Below are positions 27,466-38,702 of a DNA stretch of 64,000 nt, piece after piece; within the stretch, counting starts at the first letter, position 1; each line of letters opens with the position of its first letter. The notes below the pieces were generated by a model. It saw only the letters and a program-made list of their open reading frames with translations. It was not told where the DNA came from and did no database searches. The position numbers and the translations under genes are program-made. The DNA is from Citrobacter sp. Awk 4. GTDB taxonomy: Bacteria > Pseudomonadota > Gammaproteobacteria > Enterobacterales > Enterobacteriaceae. The DNA is taken from contig NZ_JANEWG010000001.1 in assembly GCF_028069725.1 (NCBI RefSeq), forward strand, positions 62,001 through 126,000, in the 5' to 3' direction.

Positions 27466-30129
27466 TTACGCCAGACGCGGGTTAACTTTTTCTGCATCGA
27501 TGTTGAATTTGGCGATTGCGTCCGCAACCACTTTCTTATCGATTTCGCCACGTTTAGCCAGTTCGCCCAGTGCCGCTACTACCACATAGGAAGCATCAAC
27601 TTCGAAGTGGTGACGCAGGTTTTCACGGCTGTCAGAGCGACCGAAACCGTCGGTACCCAGTACGCGGTAATCATCAGCCGGTACATAAGTACGAACCTGT
27701 TCGGCAAACAGTTTCATATAGTCAGTAGATGCCACAGCCGGAGCGTTGTTCATCACCTGAGCGATGTACGGAACGCGCGGAGTTTCCAGCGGGTGCAGCA
27801 TGTTCCAGCGCTCACAATCCTGGCCATCACGCGCCAGTTCAGTGAAGGACGTGACGCTATACACGTCAGAACCTACGCCGTAGTCGTTCGCCAGGATCTG
27901 CGCTGCTTCACGGACGTGACGCAGGATAGAACCGGAGCCCAGCAGCTGAACTTTACCTTTGCTACCTTCGAGGGTTTCGAGTTTGTAGATACCTTTACGG
28001 ATACCTTCCTCGGCACCTGCTGGCATTGCCGGCATGTGGTAGTTTTCGTTCAGCGTGGTGATGTAGTAGTAAACGTTCTCTTGTTTCTCACCGTACATAC
28101 GCTCCAGACCATCGTGCATGATGACCGCAACTTCGTACGCGTAAGACGGATCGTAAGAGATACAGTTCGGGATAGTCAGAGACTGAATATGGCTGTGACC
28201 ATCTTCGTGCTGCAGACCTTCGCCGTTCAGCGTCGTACGACCAGAAGTACCACCGATCAGGAAGCCGCGAGCCTGCTGGTCACCTGCTGCCCAGCACAGG
28301 TCGCCGATACGCTGGAACCCGAACATGGAGTAGTAGATGTAGAACGGGATCATCGGCAGATCGTTGGTGCTGTAAGAGGTTGCAGCGGCCAGCCAGGAAG
28401 AACCTGCGCCCAGCTCGTTGATACCTTCCTGCAGGATCTGACCTTTCTCGTCTTCTTTGTAGTAAGCAACCTGCTCACGGTCCTGCGGGGTGTACTGCTG
28501 GCCGTTCGGGCTGTAAATACCGATCTGACGGAACAGACCTTCCATACCGAAAGTACGCGCTTCGTCAGCGATGATCGGCACCAGACGATCTTTGATCGAC
28601 TTGTTCTTCAGCATCACGTTCAGGGCACGAACGAAAGCGATAGTGGTGGAGATCTCTTTGTTCTGCTCTTCCAGCAGCGCACCGAAGTCTTCCAGGGTAG
28701 GCAGTTCCAGCTTCTCAGTGAAGTTCGGCTGGCGGCTCGGCAGGTAGCCGTGCAGTTTCTGACGCTGAGCGTGCAGATAGGTGTGCTCTTCAGAACCTTC
28801 CGGGAAGGTAATGTAAGACAGTTTTTCAACCTGCTCGTCGGTGACTGGAACGTTGAAACGGTCGCGGATATGACGCACGCCGTCCATGTTCATTTTCTTC
28901 ACCTGGTGCGCGATGTTTTTACCTTCGGCGGTGTCGCCCATGCCGTAACCTTTAATGGTATGGGCGAGGATGACAGTAGCTTTGCCTTTGGTTTCCTGCG
29001 CTTTTTTCAGTGCAGCGTAAACTTTCTTCGGATCGTGACCACCACGGTTCAGTGCCCAGATCTGCTCATCAGTCCAGTCAGCGACCAGCGCTGCGGTTTC
29101 CGGGTATTTACCGAAGAAGTGCTCGCGAACGTAAGCGCCATCTTTGGATTTGAAGGTCTGGTAGTCACCGTCAAGGGTTTCGTTCATCAGTTGGATCAGT
29201 TTACCGCTGGTATCTTTACGCAGCAGCTCATCCCAACGACCGCCCCACATCACTTTAATCACGTTCCAGCCAGCACCCGCGAAGATGCCTTCCAGTTCGT
29301 TGACAATCTTGCCGTTACCGGTGACCGGGCCGTCAAGACGCTGCAGGTTACAGTTGATAACAAAGACCAGGTTGTCCAGCTTTTCACGGGTAGCGATGGT
29401 GATCGCACCTTTGGATTCCGGCTCATCCATCTCGCCGTCGCCCAGGAACGCGTAAACGGTCTGTTTAGAGGTATCTTTCAGGCCACGGTGTTCCAGATAT
29501 TTCAGGAATTTAGCCTGGTAGATTGCACCGATTGGGCCCAGACCCATAGAGACGGTCGGGAACTGCCAGAATTCCGGCATCAGTTTCGGGTGCGGGTAAG
29601 AAGACAGACCTTTGCCATTCACTTCCTGACGGAAGTTGTCCATCTGCTCTTCAGTCAGACGGCCTTCGAGGAATGCACGTGCGTAAACGCCCGGGGAGAT
29701 GTGACCCTGGAAGTACACCAGGTCGCCGCCATCCTGCTCGTTGCGTGCACGGAAGAAGTGGTTGAAGCAAACATCATAAACGGTTGCGGAAGACTGGAAG
29801 GATGCCATGTGGCCCCCCAATTCCAGATCTTTTTTAGACGCACGCAGCACGGTCATGATGGCGTTCCAGCGGATAGCAGAACGAATACGGCGTTCCAGCT
29901 CCAGATTGCCCGGGTATTCCGGCTCATCTTCAACGGCAATAGTGTTTACATAATTGCTGGCCCCTGCACCTGCAGCCACTTTCACGCCGCCTTTGCGGGC
30001 TTCAGAAAGAAGCTGGTCAATCAGATACTGAGCACGCTCAACACCTTCTTCACGGATGACCGATTCGATCGCCTGTAGCCAGTCGCGAGTTTCGATCGGA
30101 TCCACGTCATTTGGGAAACGTTCTGACAT
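27466..30129 (-). CDS. aceE: Pyruvate dehydrogenase E1
   Basis: Thiamine-diphosphate enzyme that decarboxylates pyruvate and reductively acetylates the lipoyl groups of AceF. It has 887 residues, the same length as E. coli. The ThDP motif [14 protein letters not shown] is near residue 230, with its [11 protein letters not shown] completion near 258. The catalytic region [21 protein letters not shown] is near 540 (only part of it is quoted by family comparison). First structural gene after pdhR, in the pdhR-aceE-aceF operon. Confidence 0.98.
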   Translation of the reverse strand: MSERFPNDVDPIETRDWLQAIESVIREEGVERAQYLIDQLLSEARKGGVKVAAGAGASNYVNTIAVEDEPEYPGNLELERRIRSAIRWNAIMTVLRASKKDLELGGHMASFQSSATVYDVCFNHFFRARNEQDGGDLVYFQGHISPGVYARAFLEGRLTEEQMDNFRQEVNGKGLSSYPHPKLMPEFWQFPTVSMGLGPIGAIYQAKFLKYLEHRGLKDTSKQTVYAFLGDGEMDEPESKGAITIATREKLDNLVFVINCNLQRLDGPVTGNGKIVNELEGIFAGAGWNVIKVMWGGRWDELLRKDTSGKLIQLMNETLDGDYQTFKSKDGAYVREHFFGKYPETAALVADWTDEQIWALNRGGHDPKKVYAALKKAQETKGKATVILAHTIKGYGMGDTAEGKNIAHQVKKMNMDGVRHIRDRFNVPVTDEQVEKLSYITFPEGSEEHTYLHAQRQKLHGYLPSRQPNFTEKLELPTLEDFGALLEEQNKEISTTIAFVRALNVMLKNKSIKDRLVPIIADEARTFGMEGLFRQIGIYSPNGQQYTPQDREQVAYYKEDEKGQILQEGINELGAGSSWLAAATSYSTNDLPMIPFYIYYSMFGFQRIGDLCWAAGDQQARGFLIGGTSGRTTLNGEGLQHEDGHSHIQSLTIPNCISYDPSYAYEVAVIMHDGLERMYGEKQENVYYYITTLNENYHMPAMPAGAEEGIRKGIYKLETLEGSKGKVQLLGSGSILRHVREAAQILANDYGVGSDVYSVTSFTELARDGQDCERWNMLHPLETPRVPYIAQVMNNAPAVASTDYMKLFAEQVRTYVPADDYRVLGTDGFGRSDSRENLRHHFEVDASYVVVAALGELAKRGEIDKKVVADAIAKFNIDAEKVNPRLA

Positions 30130-30168
30130 GGGGGTATTCCTTATCTATCTAATACGTTGAGTTATCTG

Positions 30169-30216
30169 GAACCTGTCCCATTGCATTTTCGCTGGAAAAC
30201 GCAATAAGACAGGTTC
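30169..30216 (-). other. Long stem-loop in the pdhR-aceE spacer
   Basis: GAACCTGTC pairs with GACAGGTTC (30169-30177 with 30208-30216), and inside it ATTGC-ATTTTC pairs with GAAAAC-GCAAT. The whole forms a nearly continuous hairpin about 40 bases before the aceE start. It may affect mRNA stability or partial termination between pdhR and aceE. Confidence 0.6.
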
Positions 30217-30290
30217 TGCGTTTAGTTGCCGCGCGTTAAATAGCGCTTGATTTACAACATCTTCTGGTTAACTTTCTACCAGAAAAATCA

Positions 30291-31055
30291 CTAATTCTTT
30301 CGCTGCTCCAGGCGGCGTAAGGCGCGTTCACGACGGCTTTCCTCACGGCTTCGGTCCAGGAGAATCTCTTCGATAAACGCCAGGTGACGGTGCGACGCTT
30401 CACGCGCCTCTTCGGGATTCCCGGCGATAATCGCTTCAAAAATGCGAGTACGGTGACCGCTTACCAGCGGCAGCATCTCCCGACGCGCATACAGCAATTC
30501 AAAGTTTTGACGAACGTTTTGCGCCAGCATCGGCTCCATACATCTCAGTAAATGGAGCAACACCACATTGTGCGCCGCTTCAGTGACCGCAATTTGATAC
30601 TGGAGGACCGCGTCGGACTCTGCGTCCAGATCGCCGGACTGTTGCGCCAGTTCAATGGCATGGTGGAGTTCACGAATGCGAGTCTTGTCTTCATCCGTGC
30701 TGCGCAGTGCCGCGTAGTATGCAGCAATGCCTTCCAGCGCATGGCGCGTCTCGAGCAGGTCAAACTGGGATTCAGGGTGATCGGAGAGCAGTTCTACCAG
30801 TGGGTCGCTAAAACTCTGCCACAAACTGCTCTGAACAAAAGTCCCGCCGCCCTGGCGACGAAGCAGCAGACCCTTCGCTTCGAGACGTTGGATCGCCTCG
30901 CGTAAGGAGGGTCGGGAGACATCGAACTGTTTTGCCAGTTCGCGTTCCGGTGGGAGTTTTTCGCCGGGGCGTAAAGTCCCCTCAAGAATTAAAAACTCCA
31001 GCTGCTGCTCAATCACATCGGATAATTTAGGTTGGCGAATTTTGCTGTAGGCCAT
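30291..31055 (-). CDS. pdhR: Pyruvate dehydrogenase complex repressor PdhR
   Basis: GntR-family FCD repressor released by pyruvate. The 254 residues begin [18 protein letters not shown]. The winged helix ([23 protein letters not shown]) covers about 30-60 and the FCD effector domain about 80-230. It represses its own operon (pdhR-aceE-aceF) and, in E. coli, respiratory and division genes. The start ATG lies 32 bases from its own operator. Confidence 0.97.
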   Translation of the reverse strand: MAYSKIRQPKLSDVIEQQLEFLILEGTLRPGEKLPPERELAKQFDVSRPSLREAIQRLEAKGLLLRRQGGGTFVQSSLWQSFSDPLVELLSDHPESQFDLLETRHALEGIAAYYAALRSTDEDKTRIRELHHAIELAQQSGDLDAESDAVLQYQIAVTEAAHNVVLLHLLRCMEPMLAQNVRQNFELLYARREMLPLVSGHRTRIFEAIIAGNPEEAREASHRHLAFIEEILLDRSREESRRERALRRLEQRKN

Positions 31056-31087
31056 GATTCCCTGTCTTAAGCCATTTGCCCGGAGTC

Positions 31088-31104
31088 AATTGGTCTTACC
31101 AATT
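31088..31104. promoter_or_regulatory. PdhR operator
   Basis: AATTGGTCTTACCAATT fits the known PdhR consensus AATTGGT-N3-ACCAATT at every defined position. It lies directly in front of pdhR in the leader of its operon, giving autoregulation by pyruvate. Confidence 0.92.
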
Positions 31105-31648
31105 TCACGTTCGTGACGCTAAAGTAACAAAGTATTCACCTTCTGTCCATACAGGTTTTGATTGAAATCAGTAAACCAAGCACATTTTAACAAGATTACA
31201 GAAATAACGTTTCAAACATGTAACCATGCACAAATGTTAAATTTACCCACGGGCAAGAAGATTTAACGTAATTGAAACGGAAAAATATCCCATCTGAACC
31301 GATTCACCTGCTTAGTTATTAATTTCAACTGCCTAAACACCGAATAAATATGCATATTGCAAACAGAGCTTTCGGTGAGATGGCATTTACAAATGGTTTC
31401 TTTTTATTCAAGTCGTCTCCCACCCTTCATAAAGCAGGTGCATTCGCGCCCGCATACCATTATTCTGAATAAGACAAAAGTCTTTGTGTAACATTTTAGA
31501 TTTCACGACTGTAAACAAAACAATACAACAAACGGAATTGCAAACTTACACACGCATCACTGCGTAGTTCAAAAATAATGACTCAAAATAGTGCGGGCAG
31601 CGCCGAAGCCGCCTGGAATATGAAGAGTAAAACCACACACGAGGTTTC
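31105..31648. other. Gene-free divergent region between pdhR and aroP
   Basis: About 540 AT-rich bases. It contains the pdhR promoter at its left end (a TTGTTA-17 bp-TGAAAT pair just upstream of the operator is possible) and the aroP promoter and TyrR site toward the right. I found no convincing small gene. Confidence 0.6.
31510..31527 (+). promoter_or_regulatory. TyrR-box-like site upstream of aroP
   Basis: TGTAAA-CAAAAC-AATACA matches TGTAAA-N6-TTTACA at 10 of 12 defined positions. aroP is repressed by TyrR with aromatic amino acids in E. coli. It lies about 120 bases before the start codon. Confidence 0.6.
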
Positions 31649-33022
31649 ATGATGGATGGTCAACAGCATGGCGAGCAGCTAAAGCGCGGCCTTAAAAACC
31701 GCCATATCCAGCTCATCGCTTTGGGTGGCGCGATAGGCACCGGGCTGTTCCTGGGTAGCGCTTCCGTTATTCAGTCTGCAGGGCCCGGCATTATTCTGGG
31801 TTATGCGATCGCCGGTTTTATCGCTTTTTTAATCATGCGTCAGTTAGGTGAGATGGTCGTTGAAGAGCCGGTAGCGGGCTCCTTCAGCCATTTTGCCTAC
31901 AAATATTGGGGTGGATTTGCAGGTTTTGCCTCCGGATGGAACTACTGGGTACTGTACGTGCTGGTTGCGATGGCGGAACTGACCGCCGTTGGGAAGTATG
32001 TCCAGTTCTGGTGGCCGGAAATCCCGACCTGGGTCTCAGCTGCCGTCTTCTTTATTGCCATCAACGCCATTAACCTGACCAACGTCAAAGTGTTCGGTGA
32101 AATGGAGTTTTGGTTCGCCATTATTAAGGTTATCGCTGTTGTAGCGATGATCCTGTTCGGCGGTTGGTTGCTGTTCAGCGGCAACGGTGGTCCGCAGGCC
32201 AGCGTCAGCAACTTGTGGGATCAAGGCGGCTTCCTGCCACATGGCTTCACCGGACTGGTCATGATGATGGCCATCATCATGTTCTCGTTTGGCGGTCTTG
32301 AATTAGTCGGGATCACCGCTGCGGAAGCGGATAATCCGGAGCAAAGTATCCCGAAAGCCACTAACCAGGTTATCTATCGTATCCTGATTTTCTATGTGGG
32401 TTCGCTGGCCGTCCTGCTCTCTCTGATGCCCTGGACGCGTGTAACCGCTGACGTCAGCCCATTCGTTCTGATCTTCCACGAACTGGGCGACACCTTTGTG
32501 GCGAATGCGCTGAACGTTGTGGTACTGACCGCCGCTCTTTCTGTCTATAACAGTTGCGTGTACTGCAACAGCCGTATGCTGTTCGGCCTGGCTCAGCAGG
32601 GCAACGCGCCGAAGGCGTTGATGAGTGTCGATAAACGTGGCGTGCCGGTGAACACTATTCTGGTTTCTGCGCTGGTCACCGCCCTGTGCGTACTGATCAA
32701 CTACCTGGCGCCAGAATCTGCATTTGGTCTGTTGATGGCGCTGGTGGTCTCTGCGCTGGTCATCAACTGGGCCATGATAAGCCTCGCGCATATCAAGTTC
32801 CGCCGCGCTAAAGAACAACAGGGTGTCACCACCCGCTTCCCGGCGCTGTTTTATCCGTTAGGTAACTGGATCTGCCTGATTTTCATGGCGGCAGTGCTGG
32901 TGATTATGCTGATGACGCCAGGTATGGCGATCTCCGTTTGGCTGATCCCGGTCTGGCTGGTGATCCTGGGCGTCGGTTATCTGTGCAAACAGAAAACCGC
33001 TAAAGCCGTAAAAGTGCATTAA
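31649..33022 (+). CDS. aroP: Aromatic amino acid permease AroP
   Basis: Proton-driven inner-membrane importer of phenylalanine, tyrosine and tryptophan, of the APC superfamily. It has 457 residues and 12 predicted membrane helices. The unwound first helix motif ALGGAIGTGLFLGS is near residue 25, with FSFGGLELVGITAAEADNP near 215. Two ATG/GAT codons open the frame (MMDGQQ). It is the usual neighbour of pdhR. Confidence 0.97.
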   Translation: MMDGQQHGEQLKRGLKNRHIQLIALGGAIGTGLFLGSASVIQSAGPGIILGYAIAGFIAFLIMRQLGEMVVEEPVAGSFSHFAYKYWGGFAGFASGWNYWVLYVLVAMAELTAVGKYVQFWWPEIPTWVSAAVFFIAINAINLTNVKVFGEMEFWFAIIKVIAVVAMILFGGWLLFSGNGGPQASVSNLWDQGGFLPHGFTGLVMMMAIIMFSFGGLELVGITAAEADNPEQSIPKATNQVIYRILIFYVGSLAVLLSLMPWTRVTADVSPFVLIFHELGDTFVANALNVVVLTAALSVYNSCVYCNSRMLFGLAQQGNAPKALMSVDKRGVPVNTILVSALVTALCVLINYLAPESAFGLLMALVVSALVINWAMISLAHIKFRRAKEQQGVTTRFPALFYPLGNWICLIFMAAVLVIMLMTPGMAISVWLIPVWLVILGVGYLCKQKTAKAVKVH

Positions 33023-33030
33023 TCTTCTCT

Positions 33031-33058
33031 ACCCTCACCCGCCTGGGTGAGGGTTGTT
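33031..33058 (+). terminator. aroP terminator
   Basis: ACCCTCACCC pairs with GGGTGAGGGT around GCCT, followed by TGTT, beginning 9 bases past the aroP stop. Confidence 0.7.
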
Positions 33059-33178
33059 ACCTGCCTCACACTTTCCCGCGCATAGCTATTTTGTCCATAT
33101 CCGTGACGTTTTACTGTAACGCAATAACCCACAACGGGGCGAATAATCCTCTTTACACCTGATAGGGGAGAATTCTCA

Positions 33179-34585
33179 ATGGAAACGCGTAAGCTGTCTG
33201 TAAGAGAAAAGATCGGTTATGGCATGGGTGACGCCGGATGTAACATCATCTTTGGCGCTATTATGCTGTTTGTTAACTATTTTTATACGGATATATTTGG
33301 TCTGGCTCCGGCACTGGTCGGCGTGTTGCTGCTTTCTGTGCGCGTCATTGACGCCGTCACTGACCCGATTATGGGGGCTCTGGCAGACCGGACGCGCAGC
33401 AAATACGGGCGTTTCCGCCCCTGGTTACTGTGGATTGCCTTTCCCTATGCCCTGTTTAGCGTACTGATGTTTACCACACCTGAGTGGAGCTACAACAGCA
33501 AGGTTATCTATGCGTTTGTCACCTATTTCCTGTTATCCATCACTTACACCGCCATCAACATTCCCTATTGCTCTTTAGGCAGTGTGATTACCAACGACCC
33601 GAAAGAGCGCGTCGCCTGTCAGTCTTATCGCTTTGTACTGGTGGGGATCGCAACCCTGCTGCTGTCGCTCACGCTCTTACCGATGGCAGACTGGTTTGGC
33701 GGCGAAGACAAAGCCAAAGGTTATCAGATGGCGATGACCGTGCTGGCTTTTATCGGCATGTGCATGTTCTTGTTCTGCTTCGCCACCGTGCGCGAGCGTG
33801 TACGTCCGGCGGTCCCGACCAACGACGATTTAAAAGCGGACCTCAAAGACGTCTGGAAGAACGACCAGTGGGTTAAAATCCTGCTGTTAACCCTGTGCAA
33901 TGTTTGCCCCGGATTTATTCGCATGGCGGCTACCATGTATTACGTCACCTGGGTTATGCAACAGAGTACCCATTTCGCAACGCTGTTTATCAGCCTGGGC
34001 GTGGTCGGTATGATGGGAGGCAGTATGCTGGCGAAAGTGCTAACGGATCGCTGGTGCAAATTGAAGGTATTTTTCTGGACCAACATCGTACTGGCGATTT
34101 TCTCCTGCGCGTTTTACTTCCTCGACCCGCATGCGACAACAACGATTGTCGTACTGTACGTGCTGCTCAATATTCTCCATCAGATCCCTTCTCCACTGCA
34201 CTGGTCACTGATGGCGGACGTCGATGACTACGGCGAATGGAAAACAGGTAAACGTATCACCGGGATCAGTTTTTCCGGCAACCTGTTCTTCCTGAAATTA
34301 GGTCTGGCGATTGCCGGGGCGATGGTGGGCTTCCTGCTCTCCTGGTACGGCTACGACGCGGGAGCAAAAGCGCAAAGTGACAATGCCATCAATGGCATTA
34401 TGCTGCTGTTCACGATCATTCCTGGTATTGGTTACCTGATCACTGCGGGCGTGGTCCGCCTGCTGAAAGTCGATCGTGAACTTATGCAACAGATTCAGGC
34501 CGATCTGGAGAAACGTCGCATCAACTACCGCGAACTCAACGAGTATCAGGACATTCAATCTGCAGAAACAGTAAGGAAAGCCTAA
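33179..34585 (+). CDS. GPH-family (XynP/MelB-like) glycoside:cation symporter
   Basis: 468-residue, 12-helix importer of the glycoside-pentoside-hexuronide family. Signatures are REKIGYGMGDAGCN at the N-terminus, RVIDAVTDPIMGALADRTRSKYGRFRPW near 55-80 (the cation-site helix and following loop; only part is a strict motif), and DYGEWKTGKRI near 350. AGGGGAGA precedes the ATG. Its stop overlaps the start of the GH43-type gene (TAATG), so they are translationally coupled. It likely imports an arabino- or xylo-oligosaccharide; substrate inferred. E. coli K-12 has no pair here; I recall a similar one at this place in Salmonella. Confidence 0.88.
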   Translation: METRKLSVREKIGYGMGDAGCNIIFGAIMLFVNYFYTDIFGLAPALVGVLLLSVRVIDAVTDPIMGALADRTRSKYGRFRPWLLWIAFPYALFSVLMFTTPEWSYNSKVIYAFVTYFLLSITYTAINIPYCSLGSVITNDPKERVACQSYRFVLVGIATLLLSLTLLPMADWFGGEDKAKGYQMAMTVLAFIGMCMFLFCFATVRERVRPAVPTNDDLKADLKDVWKNDQWVKILLLTLCNVCPGFIRMAATMYYVTWVMQQSTHFATLFISLGVVGMMGGSMLAKVLTDRWCKLKVFFWTNIVLAIFSCAFYFLDPHATTTIVVLYVLLNILHQIPSPLHWSLMADVDDYGEWKTGKRITGISFSGNLFFLKLGLAIAGAMVGFLLSWYGYDAGAKAQSDNAINGIMLLFTIIPGIGYLITAGVVRLLKVDRELMQQIQADLEKRRINYRELNEYQDIQSAETVRKA

Positions 34586-35535
34586 TGCACACCTGGCCAA
34601 ATCCGTTTATTGAGCAACGCGCCGATCCGTTTATCCTCCAGGACGGCAGCCATTATTACTTCATTGCTTCCGTACCGGAATACGATCGCCTGGAGATCCG
34701 TCGGGCCAATTCGCTGGAAGGATTGCGTGACGCCACGCCCGTTGTGGTTTGGCGTAAACCAGAAAGCGGCCCAATGAGCGAACTGATCTGGGCGCCAGAA
34801 CTGCACCGCATTGAAAATAAGTGGTACATCTATTTTGCCGCCGCGCACACCCAGGCACTCGACTCTTTAGGCATGTTCCAGCACCGCATGTTCGCTCTCG
34901 AGTGTGCAAATGCCGACCCGCTCACTGGCGTTTGGGTTGAAAAAGGCCAGATCACAACTCCATTCGACACCTTCGCGCTGGATGCCACCACCTTTAACCA
35001 TCAGGGTAAACAGTGGTATCTGTGGGCGCAAAAATCGCCGGATATCGCCGGAAACTCGAACATCTATCTTGCTGAGCTATCCAATCCGTGGACGCTCAAA
35101 GGTGAGCCGGTCATGCTGAGTAAACCCGAGTATGACTGGGAATGTCGAGGTTTCCTGGTCAACGAAGGCCCCGCCGTTTTACGACACGATGACACACTAT
35201 TTATCAGCTATTCGGCCAGCGCCACGGATGAAAACTACTGTATGGGGTTGCTGTGGATTGCGGCAGATGCCGATCCACTGAACCCGGATAACTGGCAAAA
35301 ATCACCGCATCCGGTCTTTACCACCAGCGATGAAAACCGCCAGTACGGCCCAGGGCATAACAGTTTTACAAAAACACCGGAGGGAGAAGATGTGCTGATT
35401 TATCACGCACGTAACTACACCGAAATCGAAGGCGATCCGCTCTACGATCCTAATCGTCACACCCGCCTGAAGTTAGTTCACTGGAAGGAAAACGGGATGC
35501 CTGATTTTGGCATCCCGCCTGCAGACACGCTTTGA
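34585..35535 (+). CDS. GH43-type glycosidase (arabinofuranosidase/xylosidase-like)
   Basis: 316-residue five-bladed beta-propeller enzyme with no signal peptide. The family's acid triad is visible: Asp14 in RADPFI (base), Asp133 in LDATTF (pKa tuner) and Glu194 in NEGPAVL (acid). The C-terminal propeller closing segment has QYGPGHNSF near 258. GH43 enzymes mostly release L-arabinose or D-xylose from plant hemicellulose or arabinan. Context (coupled GPH symporter) indicates cytoplasmic breakdown of imported short chains. It could be exo-acting on arabino-oligosaccharides, but the specificity cannot be read. Confidence 0.85.
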   Translation: MHTWPNPFIEQRADPFILQDGSHYYFIASVPEYDRLEIRRANSLEGLRDATPVVVWRKPESGPMSELIWAPELHRIENKWYIYFAAAHTQALDSLGMFQHRMFALECANADPLTGVWVEKGQITTPFDTFALDATTFNHQGKQWYLWAQKSPDIAGNSNIYLAELSNPWTLKGEPVMLSKPEYDWECRGFLVNEGPAVLRHDDTLFISYSASATDENYCMGLLWIAADADPLNPDNWQKSPHPVFTTSDENRQYGPGHNSFTKTPEGEDVLIYHARNYTEIEGDPLYDPNRHTRLKLVHWKENGMPDFGIPPADTL

Positions 35536-35538
35536 ATG

Positions 35539-35608
35539 ATTGCCCGGAAGCGCAAAGCGACCGGGCCAATATCTTTTGTAGGCCGGATAAGCGCAGCGCC
35601 ATCCGGCA
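35539..35608. repeat. REP elements after the GH43-type gene
   Basis: A stem TTGCCCGG...CCGGGCCAA (35540-35567) is followed by a full REP, GTAGGCCGGATAAGCGCAGC through ATCCGGCA (35578-35608). It lies between the rightward glycosidase and the leftward ampE. Confidence 0.85.
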
Positions 35609-35616
35609 ACAATGGC

Positions 35617-36471
35617 CTAAATCAGCGTCCCATAAATCGTCAGCAGTGCTATCACTACCACCACCACAAACGACGTCTTCTTCGCCATAGAAACCGCGGC
35701 TTTCGGCGTTTCCACTTTGCCCGTATGCGACTCCCGCGCCAGTGAGAACTGCGCCAGACGCGTCAGCACCTGATACTGCGAGGTGTGCAGATCCGTCAGC
35801 GATGCAAACCAGGCAGGTAGCGCCTTCTCACCGTGCCCCAGCAAGGCATAAACCACACCAGCAAGACGCACAGGGATCCAGTCCACCACATGCAGAATGG
35901 CATCAACCCCTGATTGCAGACGCTGATGCGGACTCTGATAACGCGCCAGCCAGGATTGCCATGCACGTAAAAAGGCGTAACCCATGAGTGTCACGGGTCC
36001 CCACGAACCACCGACAATAAACCAGAACAGCGGCGCCAGATAGAAACGAAAGTTAATCCATAACAGCGCATTTTGCAGTTCACGCAGAAACTCGCGCTCA
36101 TTGCACTCCGGTGGAACACCGTGGATCAGCGTCAACTCGCTGGCCATCGCCTCACGTGCATGCGCGTCATCACGAGAAGCCGCATTCAGATAGGCGTGAT
36201 AATGCAGACGCACTTTACCAGCACCGACACAGAGCAGACCGATCAGGATCCAGACCGCAAGCGTTGGGGCATTGAACAGTAAACCTTGCAGTGAGCGCAG
36301 CAGCAAAAAGGTGATACCCATTGCAATCGCCGTCATTCCCAGCGTTCGCAGCATCGAAAAATGCTTAATGCGGCGGAATAACGCCTCCAGTCGGTGATCG
36401 AGGTGCCAGTGCTCACCCAGCTTAAACAGGCGCTCAACAATCAGCACCAATAATGTTGTAAACAGCGTCAT
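35617..36471 (-). CDS. ampE: AmpE, inner-membrane protein of the ampDE operon
   Basis: 284-residue membrane protein with about four hydrophobic segments (near 1-10, 50-80, 140-160 and 265-284). It has been proposed as a sensory partner in beta-lactamase control, with ATP-site suggestions in older work; recent function is unsettled. Its start overlaps the ampD stop by 4 bases (ATGA). Confidence 0.94.
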   Translation of the reverse strand: MTLFTTLLVLIVERLFKLGEHWHLDHRLEALFRRIKHFSMLRTLGMTAIAMGITFLLLRSLQGLLFNAPTLAVWILIGLLCVGAGKVRLHYHAYLNAASRDDAHAREAMASELTLIHGVPPECNEREFLRELQNALLWINFRFYLAPLFWFIVGGSWGPVTLMGYAFLRAWQSWLARYQSPHQRLQSGVDAILHVVDWIPVRLAGVVYALLGHGEKALPAWFASLTDLHTSQYQVLTRLAQFSLARESHTGKVETPKAAVSMAKKTSFVVVVVIALLTIYGTLI

Positions 36472-37031
36472 GTCATCTCCTTGTGCGACGAGGGGGTGAC
36501 CAGAGCGCGAAACTTCGCCCAGTCAAACGATGGGCCAGGATCGGTTTTACGCTCAGGCGCGATATCGCAATGTCCGGTCATGTTGTTGGCTATTGCCGGG
36601 TAAAGCGCAATTAGCGTACGCGTCACTGCGGCCAGTTGCTGATACTGTTCATCGCTATAGGCCAACGTGTCTGTACCTTCCAGCTCAATACCGATGGAAA
36701 AATCATTACAGCGCTCACGCCCGTGATAATTCGACACCCCTGCATGCCATGCTCGCTTATCGAAAGGAACATACTGGACGATTTCGCCATCGCGGCGAAT
36801 CAGACAATGGGCAGAAACACGCAGGTGCGCAATCCCGGCAAAAAACGGGTGGGCATCGGGATCCAGAGTTCCTGTGAATAATGCATCAATCCAGGGGCCA
36901 CCAAACTCACCGGGCGGTAAGCTGATATTGTGCACCACCAACAATGAAGGGATTTCGTCATCCGGGCGGCAATCGAAATGCGGAGAGGGGACGCGTCGCG
37001 CCTCTGCCAGCCATCCCTTGTCTAACAACAT
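36468..37031 (-). CDS. ampD: 1,6-anhydro-N-acetylmuramyl-L-alanine amidase AmpD
   Basis: Cytosolic zinc amidase that cuts anhydro-muropeptides during cell-wall recycling. Loss raises the AmpR-activating muropeptide pool and derepresses AmpC where ampR-ampC is present. The 187 residues carry the zinc ligands His34 ([10 protein letters not shown]), His in [10 protein letters not shown] and Asp in KTDPGPSF, plus the catalytic Glu in IGIELEG. It is slightly longer than the 183 residues in E. coli. It is intact, so nothing here suggests AmpC derepression. Confidence 0.97.
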   Translation of the reverse strand: MLLDKGWLAEARRVPSPHFDCRPDDEIPSLLVVHNISLPPGEFGGPWIDALFTGTLDPDAHPFFAGIAHLRVSAHCLIRRDGEIVQYVPFDKRAWHAGVSNYHGRERCNDFSIGIELEGTDTLAYSDEQYQQLAAVTRTLIALYPAIANNMTGHCDIAPERKTDPGPSFDWAKFRALVTPSSHKEMT

Positions 37032-37058
37032 GCAAGATCTCCTTAAATGTGGTGCTGA

Positions 37059-38012
<954 letters not shown>

Positions 38013-38025
38013 TAGCGGATTGCAT

Positions 38026-38108
38026 TGCTCGATGGCGCTACGCTTATCGGGCCTGGCATCCTCGCTTCTTTTGTAGGCCGGATAAGGCATTTACGCCGCC
38101 ATCCGGCA
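38026..38108. repeat. BIME between nadC and ppdD
   Basis: Two opposed REPs: GATGGCGCTACGCTTATCGG at 38031-38050 and GTAGGCCGGATAAGGC through CCATCCGGCA at 38073-38108. Confidence 0.85.
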
Positions 38109-38255
38109 TTTTCTTCGAGCCTCTTCGCAAATGTTCTGTCTGGCTTTGAAACCAACATAAATACGCCTGAACCCGCCTTCCCGTTCTGTTTTTTGTCTCT
38201 CGCCGTTACCCCGCCTGTTTGCCACAGTAGCGCCAGCTAACTCAAGGAGCAGACA

Positions 38256-38693
38256 ATGGACAAGCAACGCGGCTTCACGCTTATCGAATTGATGGTCGTC
38301 ATTGGCATCATCGCCATTTTAAGTGCAATTGGTATTCCGGCTTACCAGAACTACCTGCGTAAAGCGGCACTGACCGACATGCTGCAAACATTCGTCCCCT
38401 ATCGCACAGCAGTAGAACTGTGCGCGCTGGACCACGGCGGGATGGATACGTGTAATGCCGGTACCAATGGTATTCCGTCCCCCACAACCACCCGCTATGT
38501 CTCCGAAATGAGCATAGCGAAAGGTGTCGTCATCCTTACCGGACAAGAAAGCCTCAATGGTCTGAGCGTCACCATGACGCCTGGCTGGGATAACGCTAAC
38601 GGTATTACTGGTTGGACACGCGTTTGCGCGATCCAAAATGACAGCGCATTGCAGCAAGCCTGCGAAGACGTTTTTCGCTTTGACGCCAATTGA
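38256..38693 (+). CDS. ppdD: Type IV major prepilin PpdD
   Basis: Major pilin of the enterobacterial type IV pilus. The 145-residue prepilin has a six-residue leader (MDKQRG) cut before Phe7, then FTLIELMVVIGIIAILSAIG with the conserved Glu5 of the mature protein. Cysteines for disulfides lie in the C-terminal half. AAGGAG precedes the ATG. It is followed by hofB (9-base gap) and hofC; other pilus genes lie elsewhere in enterobacteria. Confidence 0.96.
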   Translation: MDKQRGFTLIELMVVIGIIAILSAIGIPAYQNYLRKAALTDMLQTFVPYRTAVELCALDHGGMDTCNAGTNGIPSPTTTRYVSEMSIAKGVVILTGQESLNGLSVTMTPGWDNANGITGWTRVCAIQNDSALQQACEDVFRFDAN

Positions 38694-38702
38694 GGTTCAA
38701 CA

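Noticed and set aside
25649-27589. A 646-codon open frame opposite aceF
   Set aside because: Shadow of the repeated lipoyl domains and linkers; composition (F, H and R-rich) is that of reversed AceF codons.
27607-30078. An 823-codon open frame on the plus strand opposite aceE
   Set aside because: It is an exact shadow of aceE, a certain gene. The strong codon bias of aceE keeps stops out of the opposite frame. The translation has no recognisable domain and no ribosome site.
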